From Craspedostauros australis (lineage: Eukaryota; Bacillariophyta; Bacillariophyceae; Mastogloiales; Achnanthaceae): DNA of 64,000 nt. The stretch is from contig JAMXDE010000025.1 of the NCBI GenBank assembly GCA_026770025.1, forward strand, positions 842,957-906,956, read 5' to 3'. How positions within the stretch are numbered: position 1 is the first letter of the stretch; each line of letters starts with the position of its first letter. Of this stretch, positions 20,830 to 33,100 are shown in pieces. Made by a program: the position numbers and the translations under genes. The notes below the pieces were generated by a model. It was not told the DNA's origin, did no database searches, and was given only the letters and a program-made list of their open reading frames with translations.

Positions 20830-21583
20830 ATATCCATAATGAGGGTTTTCATGTCTGTGGAGACAAACTCTACGTAGCTTGTCTCCACAGGCAAATTGAA
20901 GTCTCAATTTGCCTCCACAGGCAAATCGACCCCCATTTGCCTGTGGAGACAAACGGAAGGTCGCCGAAAATGGCGACGTACTACTTAAGTCCCACATTCC
21001 TCCACGATGTCCCGTGTTGCAGAAAAAAAAACCCGATTTCGGTCCGAAACCCGAAAGTGGGTTGTTTTTTTTTCTGACTCCTTCGAGTAACTCATTTATT
21101 TGGCGATTTCAAAAAAAAAAACGTCGCGATGCAGCACGGCGTCATTGGTCATGTCTCAGGGGTTCCTTTCCGTGCGCCTGTCTTGCTTTTCTGACGTCAT
21201 GGGATCTAAGGTAATGAGCTTTTACTTTTTGATTTTGATGTCATCCACCACGCTCCTGACAACAACACCAAAATCCTGGCAACGGTGTAACACAACAAGG
21301 AGGGTGGAGCACGACGCATGATCATTGTTTGTTCAATTCCCACAACTGCAACGATTATTATAAATTTAAGACATGAGGCATGTCGTGAGTCGACCTGGCC
21401 AGCGAAAAAGGGTTTGAAAAAAAACGGCTTCTCGTAAAGCGTATTTGGGCTAGTCCGTTGAGTCGCAGTTTGTCTGTGGAGACAAATGGACCCCAATTTG
21501 CCTGTGGAGACAAATTGCACCTCCAATTTGCCTGGGGAGACAAGCCACGTAGGCCAGTACCAGGCCGAAATCATTATGGATAT
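20830..21583. mobile_element. Foldback/MITE-like element with modular inverted ends
   Basis: The ends ATATCCATAATGA (20830-20842) and its inverted copy (21571-21583) bound 754 bp. About 110 bp inside each end is an imperfect inverted copy of the other, built from repeats of an 18-bp near-palindrome (TTTGCCTGTGGAGACAAA and variants). There are four modules on the left (about 20850-20955) and three on the right (about 21470-21545). The middle has no coding capacity but holds an A/T-tract hairpin at 21020-21076. No target duplication is evident. It is most simply a non-autonomous DNA transposon; the superfamily is unknown. Confidence 0.65.
21020..21076. repeat. Poly(A)/poly(T) hairpin inside the foldback element
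   Basis: CAGAAAAAAAAA-CCC on the left arm faces GGGTT-G-TTTTTTTTT-CTG on the right arm, with a GC-rich centre containing TTTCGG/CCGAAA. It could form a long stem in single-stranded DNA or RNA. Confidence 0.65.
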
Positions 21584-23519
21584 TCGCCCTGTGGCCAAGA
21601 ATGTTGGTGTGTCACGTCGCGTCGTAGCAACTCGCAACAAAACATGAAAATGTGAGGCGCCGCAACCCAAGATCCAAATAGCTGACCACGTCACATCGCT
21701 CAAAACATCCCATGTTCCTCTGCGCGCGTGGGAGGTCCCGCCGAACACGGCGCAATAATTAAAACTGTGGACGTCATGTCTCGTAGTCCCACGTCATTTA
21801 TGGACAATGATTGAAGGACAGAACGGAACAAAGAGAAATTGAAACGGGAAAAGGGATGGACTTTGCCAGAAAACAACAGCCAACCTCGACATCCTCTCGG
21901 CATGATCTCGCCACATCATGCCAAACAGCCTGGTCTTTCACTCGGGGAGAGAGAGCATTACTCGTGCGATCACGCCCTCTCATTTCGATTGAGTCGCAGC
22001 ACTCGAGTACGGTACCATACTCCGGGGTACACTTCACCAGTTCAAACAAAATGTGTGTCTGCTTCACTGGCTCACACTCTGAAATTCTGCCACTGAACGC
22101 GAGTGGATGTGGACGCTGCGATCGCACCAACAGCTGCTCACAAAATGGAATCGGCGATCAGGACCATTTCGAGCTACGAGTAGTCGTACACTTATGCTCC
22201 AAACAGAAGAGTATCCAACTCACTTCCAGCGCAATGGCCTGCGCTGTCCGCCGACTTCTATTTTTATCTGATATCTGCTCTGCACGAGTGGAGAGACAGG
22301 CATCAAGCTCTCAGCGTTCCAGGATGCGCCTGGGGTATGGAGCACCAACCACCCATGTAACCTGCGTGCGTCTTGCTACATCATAGCTCGATCCGGTCAG
22401 AAATGGTGTTACGGAGAGAATCAAAAGGAGATTTCTTGCGTTTCGTGATATCGCTCGATAGCCAACTGGGGGCGCACTTGCTCGCCAAGTAAACACTATT
22501 TTAGGAGCATCGTTTCAGACAGAGATCTCGTCGAAACTTTTCGAAAGCTGGTGCTCTCGTGCACTCGTTTCGGCTCTTGTTGCCAGCGATCGTCGCGGAT
22601 GAGCGACTTCCATCTGTTGGAAGGCGAGAGACTTCAGCTTGAGATTGGGAGAAGGATCTGGGACTTGCGAGCAGCGTTGAACAAAACCAGCCGTGGAGTG
22701 GAACCGGAATGGTCTTGTGATCACGTGCCGTCAATGATCCCGTATGGAATACGAGGCTTGTGCAACCGTCTCATCAGCATCAGCATCAGCGCCATCGCGT
22801 GGGGATGAGTGAGTGGTCTTGGTGCTGCCACGGTACCGGCGCCGGCGCCGCCATCTCTATCAAATTGAGGAGTATCAGTATTAGAACGCTCGCCATTTGC
22901 TCCGCTTGACAGCGTCGGACGCACGCCCATGGAACGCCACCACCAAGATCTGCCAACGGCAGAACAGCCTCATCAATTCAGCGATATCGATAATCGAGGG
23001 TGGACAAGCAATCACGTCATGCGACCTGTGCATATCGCAACAGGAACATGCAGTTGAATCCACTGCGCACCATGCAGAAGCAGGCTAAGATGAAGATGTG
23101 GGGATGTGAAGATGTGAAAATGTGAGGGTGTGCAAGCGGTGTCGTGACAGTTTGCGACAAATCGGAGAGTCAGCCGACTCGATTGATCGCTGGGAGAAAA
23201 CAGTCATTTCAAGATGACTCAGTCATGGATACGCCAAGGAAGCTCATGATGCCGCGAAACCCAAACGGCGCCAACGCAGTTGCCCAACGGGATGCACAGG
23301 CAGAAACAGGAGAACACAAAAGATAGTAAGACGGGTCGACCATTGATGCAAGTGGACACAAGAGAGAGAGAGCGCAAGAGGCATCATCAACAACAGGTTC
23401 CATCTCAAAAGGTCGCCAAGTGCAGAGTCAGCGACACATCGACGAAGTCAGCCAAGGCAACCAAGGCAGTAGAGCACGCAAGCAAGCAGTAATTCTGCAA
23501 AACAAGAGCACGGACAACA
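21584..23519. other. Gene-poor segment, no supported gene
   Basis: The longest frame (21811-22386, +, 191 aa) shows no domain, signal or membrane segment and is challenged by other frames. ATCAGC and GGCGCC short repeats lie near 22780-22850. Nothing else is recognised. Confidence 0.45.
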
Positions 23520-23843
23520 ATGAGTGACAAGAACGCAGAAATCGAGGCCGACCCCCGCAAGCTGGCGGAGGAAGACGCGCGCAAGAAGGCTGGCGAAGTG
23601 AAGCAGTGGCAGCAAGCGGAGGCTGGCAAGCGGGAGCAGGCTGAGGTGGACGCGCGTCACAAGCATTCGATGGAGACGGAACGCCGCGCAGCCGAGGCCG
23701 TGAAGAGAGACTACGCCGAGAAGGATGCCCGGCGGAAGGCCGACGACGAGGGTGCAAGACTTCAGACGGAAGAGGAGTCACGGAACCAAGCCAGCGCCGA
23801 TGCTGTCGCCGAAGTTGAAGCGACGGTGATGAAGCAGGGATGA
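23520..23843 (+). CDS. Small charged helical protein, 107 aa, hypothetical
   Basis: This ORF opens with ATG in a purine-rich context. Nearly all of it is Ala/Glu/Lys/Arg/Asp with few hydrophobic residues, in a pattern such as AEEDARKK and RRAAEAVKRDYAEKDARR, predicting one continuous charged alpha-helix or weak coiled coil. Such compositions occur in TolA-like or single-alpha-helix segments, but no family can be named. It stands alone, 1.1 kb before the K+ channel gene on the same strand. It could be part of a larger spliced gene. A minus-strand frame over the same DNA is a shadow. Confidence 0.35.
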   Translation: MSDKNAEIEADPRKLAEEDARKKAGEVKQWQQAEAGKREQAEVDARHKHSMETERRAAEAVKRDYAEKDARRKADDEGARLQTEEESRNQASADAVAEVEATVMKQG

Positions 23844-24945
23844 TATGGTGATGTAATTGGGAGTGAGCCGGAGAACGAGAAAGGGAAATGAAGTCATGGA
23901 GGGATGGATGGAGGGAGGGAGGAAGGACGGAAGGATGGACGGGCGTATCCGAAAAATGACGCGATGAGAATGGCTTCGTTTCATGCCCGGGGTGTTTGCT
24001 CAGCGGGCGAGAACACAAGTGGTCTCTTTGATCTGCAATGGGCAACAGAGATTCCGTATCTTCGTGCCTGCGTTTGCGTGGGAGGTCGGTCTGGAGAGAG
24101 AGAGAGAGAGAGGCAGCAAAGGTTGGCCTTTATTTCGTTTCTTTTGAGACAGATGGGTACCTACTCGAACGCATCAACCACACGTGCAAGTTGGCAGTGA
24201 AGCTATGAACGACCATGCGAGTGCTTTCATCCAAGTTGAGACCAGCCAAACGAAATGCAATCCTCAGACAAGCATATGAGAGATCTTGGCGCGCAAATGT
24301 GTCGAGTAAAATGCTCGGAGTAGATGCTCTGCGAGAAGAAATCAAAGCGCCAACTCTCTGATGTTTCATCGACTCATCGATTTCATTGATTGTGTTCTAT
24401 TGTACCATGAACATGCCTGTGCCGCTTTCGCAACACGCATTTGACCATCGTGATGCTGTATGCTGTGGTTTGTCGCAGACTCTCGTTTCTGTCTTGTCTC
24501 GCCACTCGCATGTGATCTCTAGATTGGTCCGATCTTCTCTACTTTCACGGCGGTTTGTGAGTCACGCAATGACGTGACTCACATCAACCATCAGAAGTTA
24601 CGAACTCTCATCTCTTTTTGGTTGTGATGTGCGTACACTGACACCTTGCAGTGATGCCAACGTGATGTTGGTGCGCCAGCACACAGCAGAGAACATTGGA
24701 ACATGGAAGGCACGACGCGCACAGCATGGCTGTCGCCATCACAACAACCCAGGCCCATTCATTTCATGAAGGACCATGGCACCTTGTGTTCATGTGTCTT
24801 GAAGTTTGGAACATTACAACTCCTTCCTTGTGCAGAGAGGCAGGCACTGCGCTCTTCCGATCTAACCTCGGCACAACGACACACACCAGCAGAGGCGAAG
24901 GACAGAGGTCTGGGGTTCCAGAAACACCGCCAGTCTGAACACAGC
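23844..24945. other. Intergenic region upstream of the K+ channel
   Basis: It contains GGAT/GGAG-rich repeats at 23900-23940 and a GA run near 24094-24112. The open frame of the channel extends upstream to an ATG at 24703, but that extension (81 residues) lacks conservation signals and would bury the signal peptide. No defined promoter element is claimed. Confidence 0.5.
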
Positions 24946-26418
24946 ATGCTGATGCTTGCCGTGCTGCAACTGATGCTGACGGCCTACTTTGGTTCCATTC
25001 TCTGCGTCCAAGCCTTTCCAACCACTCCAGTGCCTCAGTTTGGACTTGCGGCAACGTCGGCGGCGAGCGAGCATCGGCAGGCACACAGAACGTGGCTTCT
25101 GCTGTCGCAATCCGACGAGGATACAAGATCCTCCCCAACAGCAACGACGAAAGTGACAACAACGGCGACAACAACAACGAACGAACCGGCCACCATCGTC
25201 GATTGGGATGATGATTTCGATACCAACACAGACTTCGATGAGACATTCTCGGACGATGGATCGTCCTCATCCATGGTCTGCGCCGTCGATCTCGAAGACC
25301 TCACCACGCCGTACATGAGTTCGTTGGAAAGCGAGTCGACCTTCATCGATTACGGTCCCGATGGCTTCGTCGTCCCGGCCGGACCCGTCGGACAGTTCAA
25401 GGAGCGCGTCGGCAATCTGTTGGAACTGGAACCGCGCTACGAAGTCGCAATCTCTGCCTCCATCTTGTTATCGAGCTTCCTGGCCGCGTTGTCGACGATC
25501 GATGATGAAGCATGGTCGGCACCGATGATCACCATGACGATCCGCGGAGTGATGGGCGTCGTTCTGGCCGTGGACTTCTTGGGGCGGTGGTTCTCGTCAA
25601 GCCAAGAGACTTGGCGATTCGTGCTGTCCCCGCAGTTCGTTCTGGACATGACCGTCGTGGTGCTGCCGTTGTTGGTGCTCCCCATCAACTTGATGGCGGC
25701 CGCCATGACGGGGGATCTCGCTACGACGACGACGCCTGCCTGGATCACGATGGTGCCGTCGATCCTGTCTCCGGACACGGCGGGTCTGTTCAACTTGCAG
25801 CTGCTGCGCATCCTGCGATGGCGACGCGTGTTGAAGGACCCCGCGACGTTCGCGCACTTCGAAAAGGCCCTGGGCGTGCAATTCCCCATCATCGGACGTG
25901 GTATCGATCGTGAGGTCGACGGCATCCCCGATTGGCAGCTGCAGCTGGCGCGCGTGTTTCTGACCCTGTTCACGCTCGTGTCCGTGGCGACGGGATTGAT
26001 CTACACCGTCGAGCACTCCATCAATCCCAGCATCAACTCGTACTTCGACGCTTTGTACTTCGGACTGACAACTGTCACGACGGTGGGGTTTGGCGATATC
26101 TCGCCCGTGACGACGAACGGGCGCATCGTCGTGTGCGGCAGCATCCTCGTGGGCGGAGCCGTGGTGCCCACGCAGCTCGCGGAACTTGCGGAGGCGCTGA
26201 TCTCGTCGCGCAATCTGCGCAAGCAGGCGCAAGAAAAGATGCTCGACGAGGATCCCGCAGAGACATCGCAGTCGTCGCTGGCGTCCGACATGAACAGCAA
26301 GAACAATGGAACGCAGCAAGACATGACGCTGCGGACGGATATGCAATGTCCGCACTGCGGTGTTGTCTTCCATTGGTCGTGTGCCAGGTATTGTTACTCT
26401 TGCGGTGAGCGTTTGTAA
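24946..26418 (+). CDS. Six-transmembrane K+ channel, possibly plastid targeted, 490 aa
   Basis: This is a voltage-gated-type potassium channel subunit. S1 is about residues 165-182, S2 199-216, S3 231-247, and S4 about 281-297 with the basic pattern LLRILRWRRVL. S5 is 338-356, the pore has the selectivity filter TTVGFGD (378-384), and S6 is 393-414. One channel needs four subunits. I chose the ATG at 24946 over 24703 because it opens directly into a signal peptide ending CVQA-FPTTP. An Ala-Phe junction followed by a Ser/Thr-rich, acid-poor stretch is the pattern of bipartite plastid presequences in diatoms. Residues 100-160 are acidic. The tail (468-490) has CPHC...C..CYSC spacing like a zinc ribbon. 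No intron is needed. Plastid location is inference; secretory-pathway or plasma-membrane location remains possible. Confidence 0.88.
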   Translation: MLMLAVLQLMLTAYFGSILCVQAFPTTPVPQFGLAATSAASEHRQAHRTWLLLSQSDEDTRSSPTATTKVTTTATTTTNEPATIVDWDDDFDTNTDFDETFSDDGSSSSMVCAVDLEDLTTPYMSSLESESTFIDYGPDGFVVPAGPVGQFKERVGNLLELEPRYEVAISASILLSSFLAALSTIDDEAWSAPMITMTIRGVMGVVLAVDFLGRWFSSSQETWRFVLSPQFVLDMTVVVLPLLVLPINLMAAAMTGDLATTTTPAWITMVPSILSPDTAGLFNLQLLRILRWRRVLKDPATFAHFEKALGVQFPIIGRGIDREVDGIPDWQLQLARVFLTLFTLVSVATGLIYTVEHSINPSINSYFDALYFGLTTVTTVGFGDISPVTTNGRIVVCGSILVGGAVVPTQLAELAEALISSRNLRKQAQEKMLDEDPAETSQSSLASDMNSKNNGTQQDMTLRTDMQCPHCGVVFHWSCARYCYSCGERL

Positions 26419-27179
26419 CATAATATGATAGAGGAGGGACGTGCTATATGATATGTAGAGCAGAGCATTATCGTAGCGCAGGTCAACGTGTGAACTTGTA
26501 TGGTGTCCTGAGATGTTGCGATCTTCGTAGGAATGCAGGTTGTAGCAGGATGCGCGGCAAAGCGCAACGCCAGCGAACGACCACACTTTCTTTGGGCGGA
26601 TGTTTGGTATCTTCTGAGTCTTGTGTTGATGATATTGGACTAGTGCGACCATTCACAACCTGAGATCGACTCATCGGAGTGTATTTCGAACCGCGATTTA
26701 ACCGCCATGCCGAGTTCCAACCACAAGACAAACCCGCCAAAAACACCAAGAGTTGCGCTCTCGTGGTTGTTGTTTGTTGGTGGTGGCGCTCTGCTCGTCT
26801 TCGTGGTTGTTGTGGAGGCTTGTGGATGGAGCGTTGTCTGGATTCAAACAGTTGCGATCATTTCACTTGAGCTGTTGATGATCATACCATAGGTCATAGA
26901 GGAGAGCAGAGCACTCCACAAACTCGTGTGAAGTCTGGAATCAACCATCATCTGGAAGGCGGACAGAGACAGAGACAGCGTGGTGGAGTGAAAGCGAGGC
27001 CGTGCCCAGAGAAGGAGCTGATCCTGGGCTTCGATCATTGGAAGATATAGCAGAGAGAAAGAGAGTGTGTGAGAGAGCCAAGTCGAAAGGCAAACCAAAG
27101 ATCGACAGAGCAGACCCTTTGCCGAGGAGATCTCACTCATCATACAACAAGTTTCAACTGCAATCGCAGCAACGGCATC
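26419..27179. other. Intergenic region between the channel and the large gene
   Basis: About 760 bp with short frames only. It holds the 3' end of the channel transcript and the 5' region of the next gene on the same strand. GA-rich repeats near 27040-27080 precede the predicted start. No terminator or promoter motif can be defended. Confidence 0.5.
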
Positions 27180-30100
27180 ATGTTCCGCAACGAACGAGAA
27201 TTGCGTTTCTTGGAGACACTGGGCAAGACTCCCGACCAGGTGCATCCGTTCATGGCGCAGATCGATGTGGATCCATCTTGCTGGTTTTGGCATTTGCTTC
27301 CTGACGAAATCATCACGAACGAGGTCTTTGGGCTTCACTTTGACCTGGATGCTGACGGCGACGATGGTAAGCAAGCACTGTGTTCAGTTTGCACAGTTTG
27401 CACAGTATATGGAAGAGGTCATATGTCGATCGATCCATTGATCGATCCATTGATTGCTTCGTATCGACCTCTTCTGCTCTTTGGCTTGCAATCATCTTGT
27501 GTCAACACGATGTGTCGATCGCTCACCTTCATTCTTCTGCTCCGCTTCTTCCAATGGTGTGATGCAACGCCCCGTCTTTCACGCATTTGTTGCGCTCATC
27601 CGTGCATCATGCAATCTCTTTCGACAACGACCACAATGACAACAACGACGACAACGGACAATCGCAAAGACGATGCAAATGCGCCACAAGCCAAATCATT
27701 GAAAGCGCTGCGACTGCAAGTCATCAAACAGCACAAGAGAGGGCTTCTGTCAGATCACGACATGTTCCAATTCTCGATCATTCTGTGGATGCAAAAGCTA
27801 CGTCACGCGCACGACACGGACGACGTCTTCCGGAAGGTGTCGAAGCTGCTCAACATGTGCCTGCTGGACGCCCACCCCGATCTGCCGCAGAATCAACCAG
27901 AGAACAACAACAATGCCATTGATGGATGGCGCAGCTGGGCGCACTACTTGATGCCACCGATGTCCTCCATCTCCGTCGATATCTTGATGGAGGAGGATCC
28001 GGAATTCGACGATGACATCGTCTTGGCCGATTGGATCATGGAGTTCCTGCAGTTGTTGTACATGGAGTGGGACCAATGGTCGGCAGCAGATCAAAAGGTG
28101 GCACCGCGCAAGAAGCGACAGCGCGTCGGCGAACTCACGACGACGACGACGACGGGCATGTCGGAACGCGCCAAGCTGGGATTTGCGTACATCATCACCT
28201 TCATCGAGTACTCCATACAGGAGGAAGTGCTGTCGTCGTGGCACGATCTGGCCAACAACGTGTGGACGTCCGAGCTGTCCACCGTCTTTCGACAGTTCGA
28301 GAAGGTGCATCACACGGCGGGGATCGTGCTGTTGGCGTTGCGGTTCCTCAGATTACGTCGTTCCTCGGTTCTGCTGTGCACGTTGGACGACATCGATTTC
28401 GTGCACCTCGCCACCAAGATGGAAGCCTTGCTATTCCGGTACGTTGTCGAACGGCTTGTGAAGTATTTTTATTCCATTCTTCACAAAATGCACACCAACT
28501 CACTCACTCACTCTTTTTCACACCAAACACATCTTATTCCATTTCTCAGTCGCATGGAGGCAGCCACCAAGGTCCCGCAATACGCCATTAGAGCGGACTT
28601 TGTCAAGCACATGATGTTCGCCACGAAGGCGTCCAACCCACCCAGCATCAGTGAATCCGACCGTTTCAATCCCTACCTCGATCAGATCTGCAAGGCCTGC
28701 GCCATCATCCTTCCCATCAATTCCATCGGCAAAGCTATCGACAATATTCGTGCCACCCTCCAAGCCCCATCGCAGAACAAGCGACCACAACGTGCCACCA
28801 ACAACCGCAAACGCCTCACTGCCGGAGATGCAGATGACGCTGAAGGAGACGATGGTGAGCAGTCTCCGTACTCGATACAGACAGTCGAGAAGATACCGCC
28901 GGAGCTGTTCGAGAAGTATTCCGGCATCATCGTCCACCACGCTCTGCTCGTCGCGAGTCACGAGCTCGACAAGGCCGTCATGGCGGCGAAGCGCATCTGC
29001 GAGCTCAGAATCGATGTTGCCGTGCACGAACGATGCTGGGCGCACATCTGGGACATCCTCGAATACTACGGCCACATCTTCGTCGATGGACACGACGCGC
29101 GTGACTTGGCTCCAATGCCCTACATCAAAACCAAGGCGAAATCCAAGCGCAAGTTCATGCTCGACATCATGGCCACCAACCTGGGCAGCTACGGATTTCG
29201 GTTCATGGAGGCCTACTTGACGGATGTCGTGCGGGACGTATGGGAAAACCCCAACGCGACAGAGGAAGAGAAGAACTACGTCCTCCTTGCTGCGCAGAAG
29301 ACTGCCTTGCGCATGTGCTGCCAGTGCATCAAGACGACGACCGTGCGTGGAATCATGTCGTACATCGATATTGACTGGAAGCACACGCGCCGAGAGGGAC
29401 CGCCGCAGCCTCCTTTCAAGCCGGCATCGCCCTACGACATCATCGACAGCCAGCAAGAGAAGGTGTTGGATCAGTGGGCAACCGCTTTCCTGGTGTACAG
29501 CAACCCCATTCCGCCTTCCTTGTTGGATGGCGACGTGTTGGACATTCATCGGTACATCAAGCATGCCGAGCAACCAGAAGAACTCGACGAGGATGTGCTT
29601 GCCACAGACGTGGCACAAGAACAGACGGAAGAAGCCGATGGGCCGGCTGCCGCTACGGTGGACGATGTTCTTGTCCAGGGATCTCAAGCTGCGCACGAGT
29701 TGGAGCAGGAGGACGAGTACATCGATGATGGCGAGGCACAACAGCATGTTGCTGCTAGCGATGATGATGATGATGATGATATTGTCGAAGTGACAGAAAT
29801 CATCGACTCCGACGATGACATGGTGGTCCAGGGTCTCCCACAAGAGTACATTCAGCAACAGGCACCTGCGCAAATGACATACCAGTACGGCGATGCCGTT
29901 GAAGGCCAGTACGGTTACGTCGATGCCGCGGGCCAACCGATGTACGCTGAAGAAGACGGTGCCTACGATTCCGGCGCATATGACGACGATGACGGCGAAG
30001 AAATTGAAGAGGACGACGCAGGAGCGCAGTTTGAAGACACTGATGAAATGGAGATGCAAGATGGCATGGAGGCTTTGCCACCGCTGCGAAATAGAGCTTC

Positions 30101-33100
30101 GGTATCTGCCATCGATTTCTCCGCAGAACAAGCCGACGAGGCCATGGAGATGGCATACGAAGGTCAGTTCCCATCCAGCAGCAAGGATGATGATGATGCC
30201 GACGACGACGACGACGATGATGTCATTGAGGTCGTCCAAACCGAGCCCACGAAAGATGTTGCAAACGATGAGGAAGAGGAGGTTACGTATGATGCCAATA
30301 CAGCGGATTCCGACCAGCAGCAGTACAAAGGAGAAGATGAAGACGAGGAAGAAGAAGAGGAAGAAGAACAAGATGATGATGATGACGAAGACGACGACGA
30401 CAATGGCATTGACAACAACGATAATGATGACGACGTCGCTGTTGCTGACGACGACGTGGTTGCTGACGAGATGCAACCACAGCAGGTGTACGAGACTGAC
30501 GCATCAGTCGCTATCAAGACCGGCGTCGCGAGCGAGGCGACCGATGACGAAGCAGAACACAACTTGATGGTCGAGAAGGCCGAAACCGACGTTGCAGATG
30601 TTGGGGAAGACATTGAAGCGACAACGGACGAGGAACGCGACGTCGACTTGCGTAGTACAGGTATTTCTGGGGCTGGCAGCACCGTGGTTGGCAGCGACGT
30701 GGAGAACGATCATGCACCACGGCAGATGGGAGCAGCATCGATGGACGACGATACCATGGGAGCTCCTGACGACGATGTCAAGACCGACGGAGCCGACAAG
30801 GGTGTGATGGGATCTGGTGCCAACGCAGCTGAGACTGGCGGTGATGCCACTGGGAATGGAAACCAGGCGAATCGTCAAGCACAGCTCGCGCGAGACGCCG
30901 ATCGGCGCAAGACATCGCAGTACGGATACACGTCTCAGCTCGAAGATGGGTACGAGCCAGAAGACACCCACGGATACACTGAGGAGGAGGTTTCCGAGGC
31001 CATCCACACAGAGGACGAAGAAGAAGAACGCCGCCAGAAGAAGGCTCGCGAAACCATGCTCAACCTGGATCAGCAACCGGCCGATGAAGATCCTGTGCTG
31101 CCGGTCGAGGAAGCGAAGATCGTTCAAATCCGAGCGTCTGACAACCTTGCACATTCATCAGATGATATGGACGCGGCTGACGAGCACACGGAGCAAGAAG
31201 AAGACTTGGGCAACGAGTCGTCAGAGCTCGAAGAGGCGCCAGAGCAAGATCCCCCGATGGAAACTGAGAATGAGGGACCGGAAAGCCAGGCCGAGGCAGG
31301 TTCCCTCGTGGCATTCGCACGACGTACGCAACAGCAGGATGAAAGCCGCGTCCGCGAGAACCGAAGGGCTCGTGAAGCCCTGGAAATGGACATGGAGAAG
31401 GCAAAGACACACGAAGGTGCCGACACGAAGCAGGATGATCCGATTGTGGACGCGGCAGCTCGTGCGGACCGAGATATCTCACGCGACATGCATGGGGCCA
31501 TGAGCAGCAACACCGAGACGACGTTCGATCAACCCACCTCCCTGCCAGCTCAACAGGCGGCGGTATCGGCTTCGAATGTGGAGGGGGGTGGCGCCATTGC
31601 CGAAAGTCCCGGTGCATCCTCGGTACCAGCATCTGTGGTTGCAGACGATGCCGCTGCCGCGGTTCTCGAAGCGGACCAACCAGCTCACACCTTGGGCGCA
31701 ATGGATGGTGCTGCAGAAGGACTCGCTGTGGATGTTAGCGCGTCTCTCCCGTCGCACCTGCAATCAAGCGGGCGCGAAGAGGTCGTTGACATGCCTACAA
31801 CACAGATCCTGCCCGAAGCCAGAGTTGAAGGCGACTCTCGTGGCGGGCCAGGCTCCAGGCCGATGGTCAGATCGAGATCCAAACAAGAAGGTGGAACAGG
31901 CGATATGCTTCCCCCCGATTCGAAGGAGCAAGAATCGATGGTCGCGGGACCAGTGGACGGTGCGTCCGAGGCCTACGACGAAAAGGGGGCGGGCTCTGAA
32001 ACGTCTGCTGAGGATCCTGTGACAGAAACCGATCAGGAGCCATCCATCGAGATCATTGGTCACGGTCGTGGCAGCAGAGAGGAGGAAGAAGCCTCCTTGC
32101 ACAACCTCGAGTCGATGAATTCGGCCACGGAGGCTCACGACGAATCGAGTGCGATGGATGTCGAGGATAACCACACGGAGGGACACACCGACGCAGACGT
32201 TGATGTCGAGGCAGACATCGATGAAGATGGTGAAGCAAACGGCGGTGCGGAGGCCAACGCGGACGTTGTGGAAGATGTCGAGGCGGATGTCAAGGCTGAC
32301 GCAACTGTCGTGGCAGACGCTGCAGTTGAACTTGAGGCTCAGCAAGTTCATGACAGCAATGAAGCCATGGAGGGACAAGACGCAGATGTGGGTGGAACAG
32401 GTGCGACTGTTGCTGTCGCCATCGACGTGGACGACGATGCAAGCAATGGCGATGATGTGGAAATTGCCGATGCCAATAATGAGATTGCAACTGAAGACGC
32501 CGCTGAAGATGTGGACGTTGATGTTGATGCAGGCAATGGCGATGGCGATGATATGGAAGTTGCTGATGCCGCGGAAAGCATGGAAGTTGACGATGACGAC
32601 GATGATGCTACGAAAAGCATGACAGTTGAAGATGCTGCGGATGCGGATGTCGATGCAGATATCGATGTCGATGTAGATGTAGATGTAGATACGGATCCAC
32701 CTGTTGAGGGCACCGACGTCGCAATGCAAAAAGAAGAACAGGTCGAATTGATCGATAGTGAGGCTCAAGAAGATGAAGTCGCTGATGCTGCTGCTCCTTC
32801 TGCCCCCGTTGTCGACAATGAAGATGGCGAGGCTAAGGCTGAAGCAAATACCGAGGGTGAAGCTCGCAACGAACACCACGATCACAAGGATGATGACGAC
32901 AACAGCAGCAAGAATGAGGATGCGGCCCAAGATGCGGAGATGACCACAACAGTGGATGCCAATGCAGACGCACAAGCGGAGACGACCAAGGAGGCAGCGA
33001 ACAACGAGGCATCAGCCAGCCCCGTCATCGACGCTGACCAAGGTGAAGATGAACCGGAGCTGTCAGTTCCGGCAGTCGGGAAAGATGCCACCGAGTCGAC

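Noticed and set aside
20850..21545. CRISPR-like array of 18-bp repeats
   Set aside because: Units face both ways, spacing is irregular, the units are imperfect palindromes and the context is eukaryotic. They are subterminal repeats of a transposon.
21811..22386. 191-codon plus-strand ORF
   Set aside because: Ser/Arg/Cys-rich without pattern and contradicted by an equally long-looking minus frame. Left as unassigned sequence.
28518..30476. 652-codon minus-strand ORF opposite the large gene, and similar ones at 31764-32975 and 52221-53492
   Set aside because: They are mirror frames of GAT/GAC/GAA codons, giving Ile/Val/Leu-rich nonsense. The plus-strand frame has the coherent composition.
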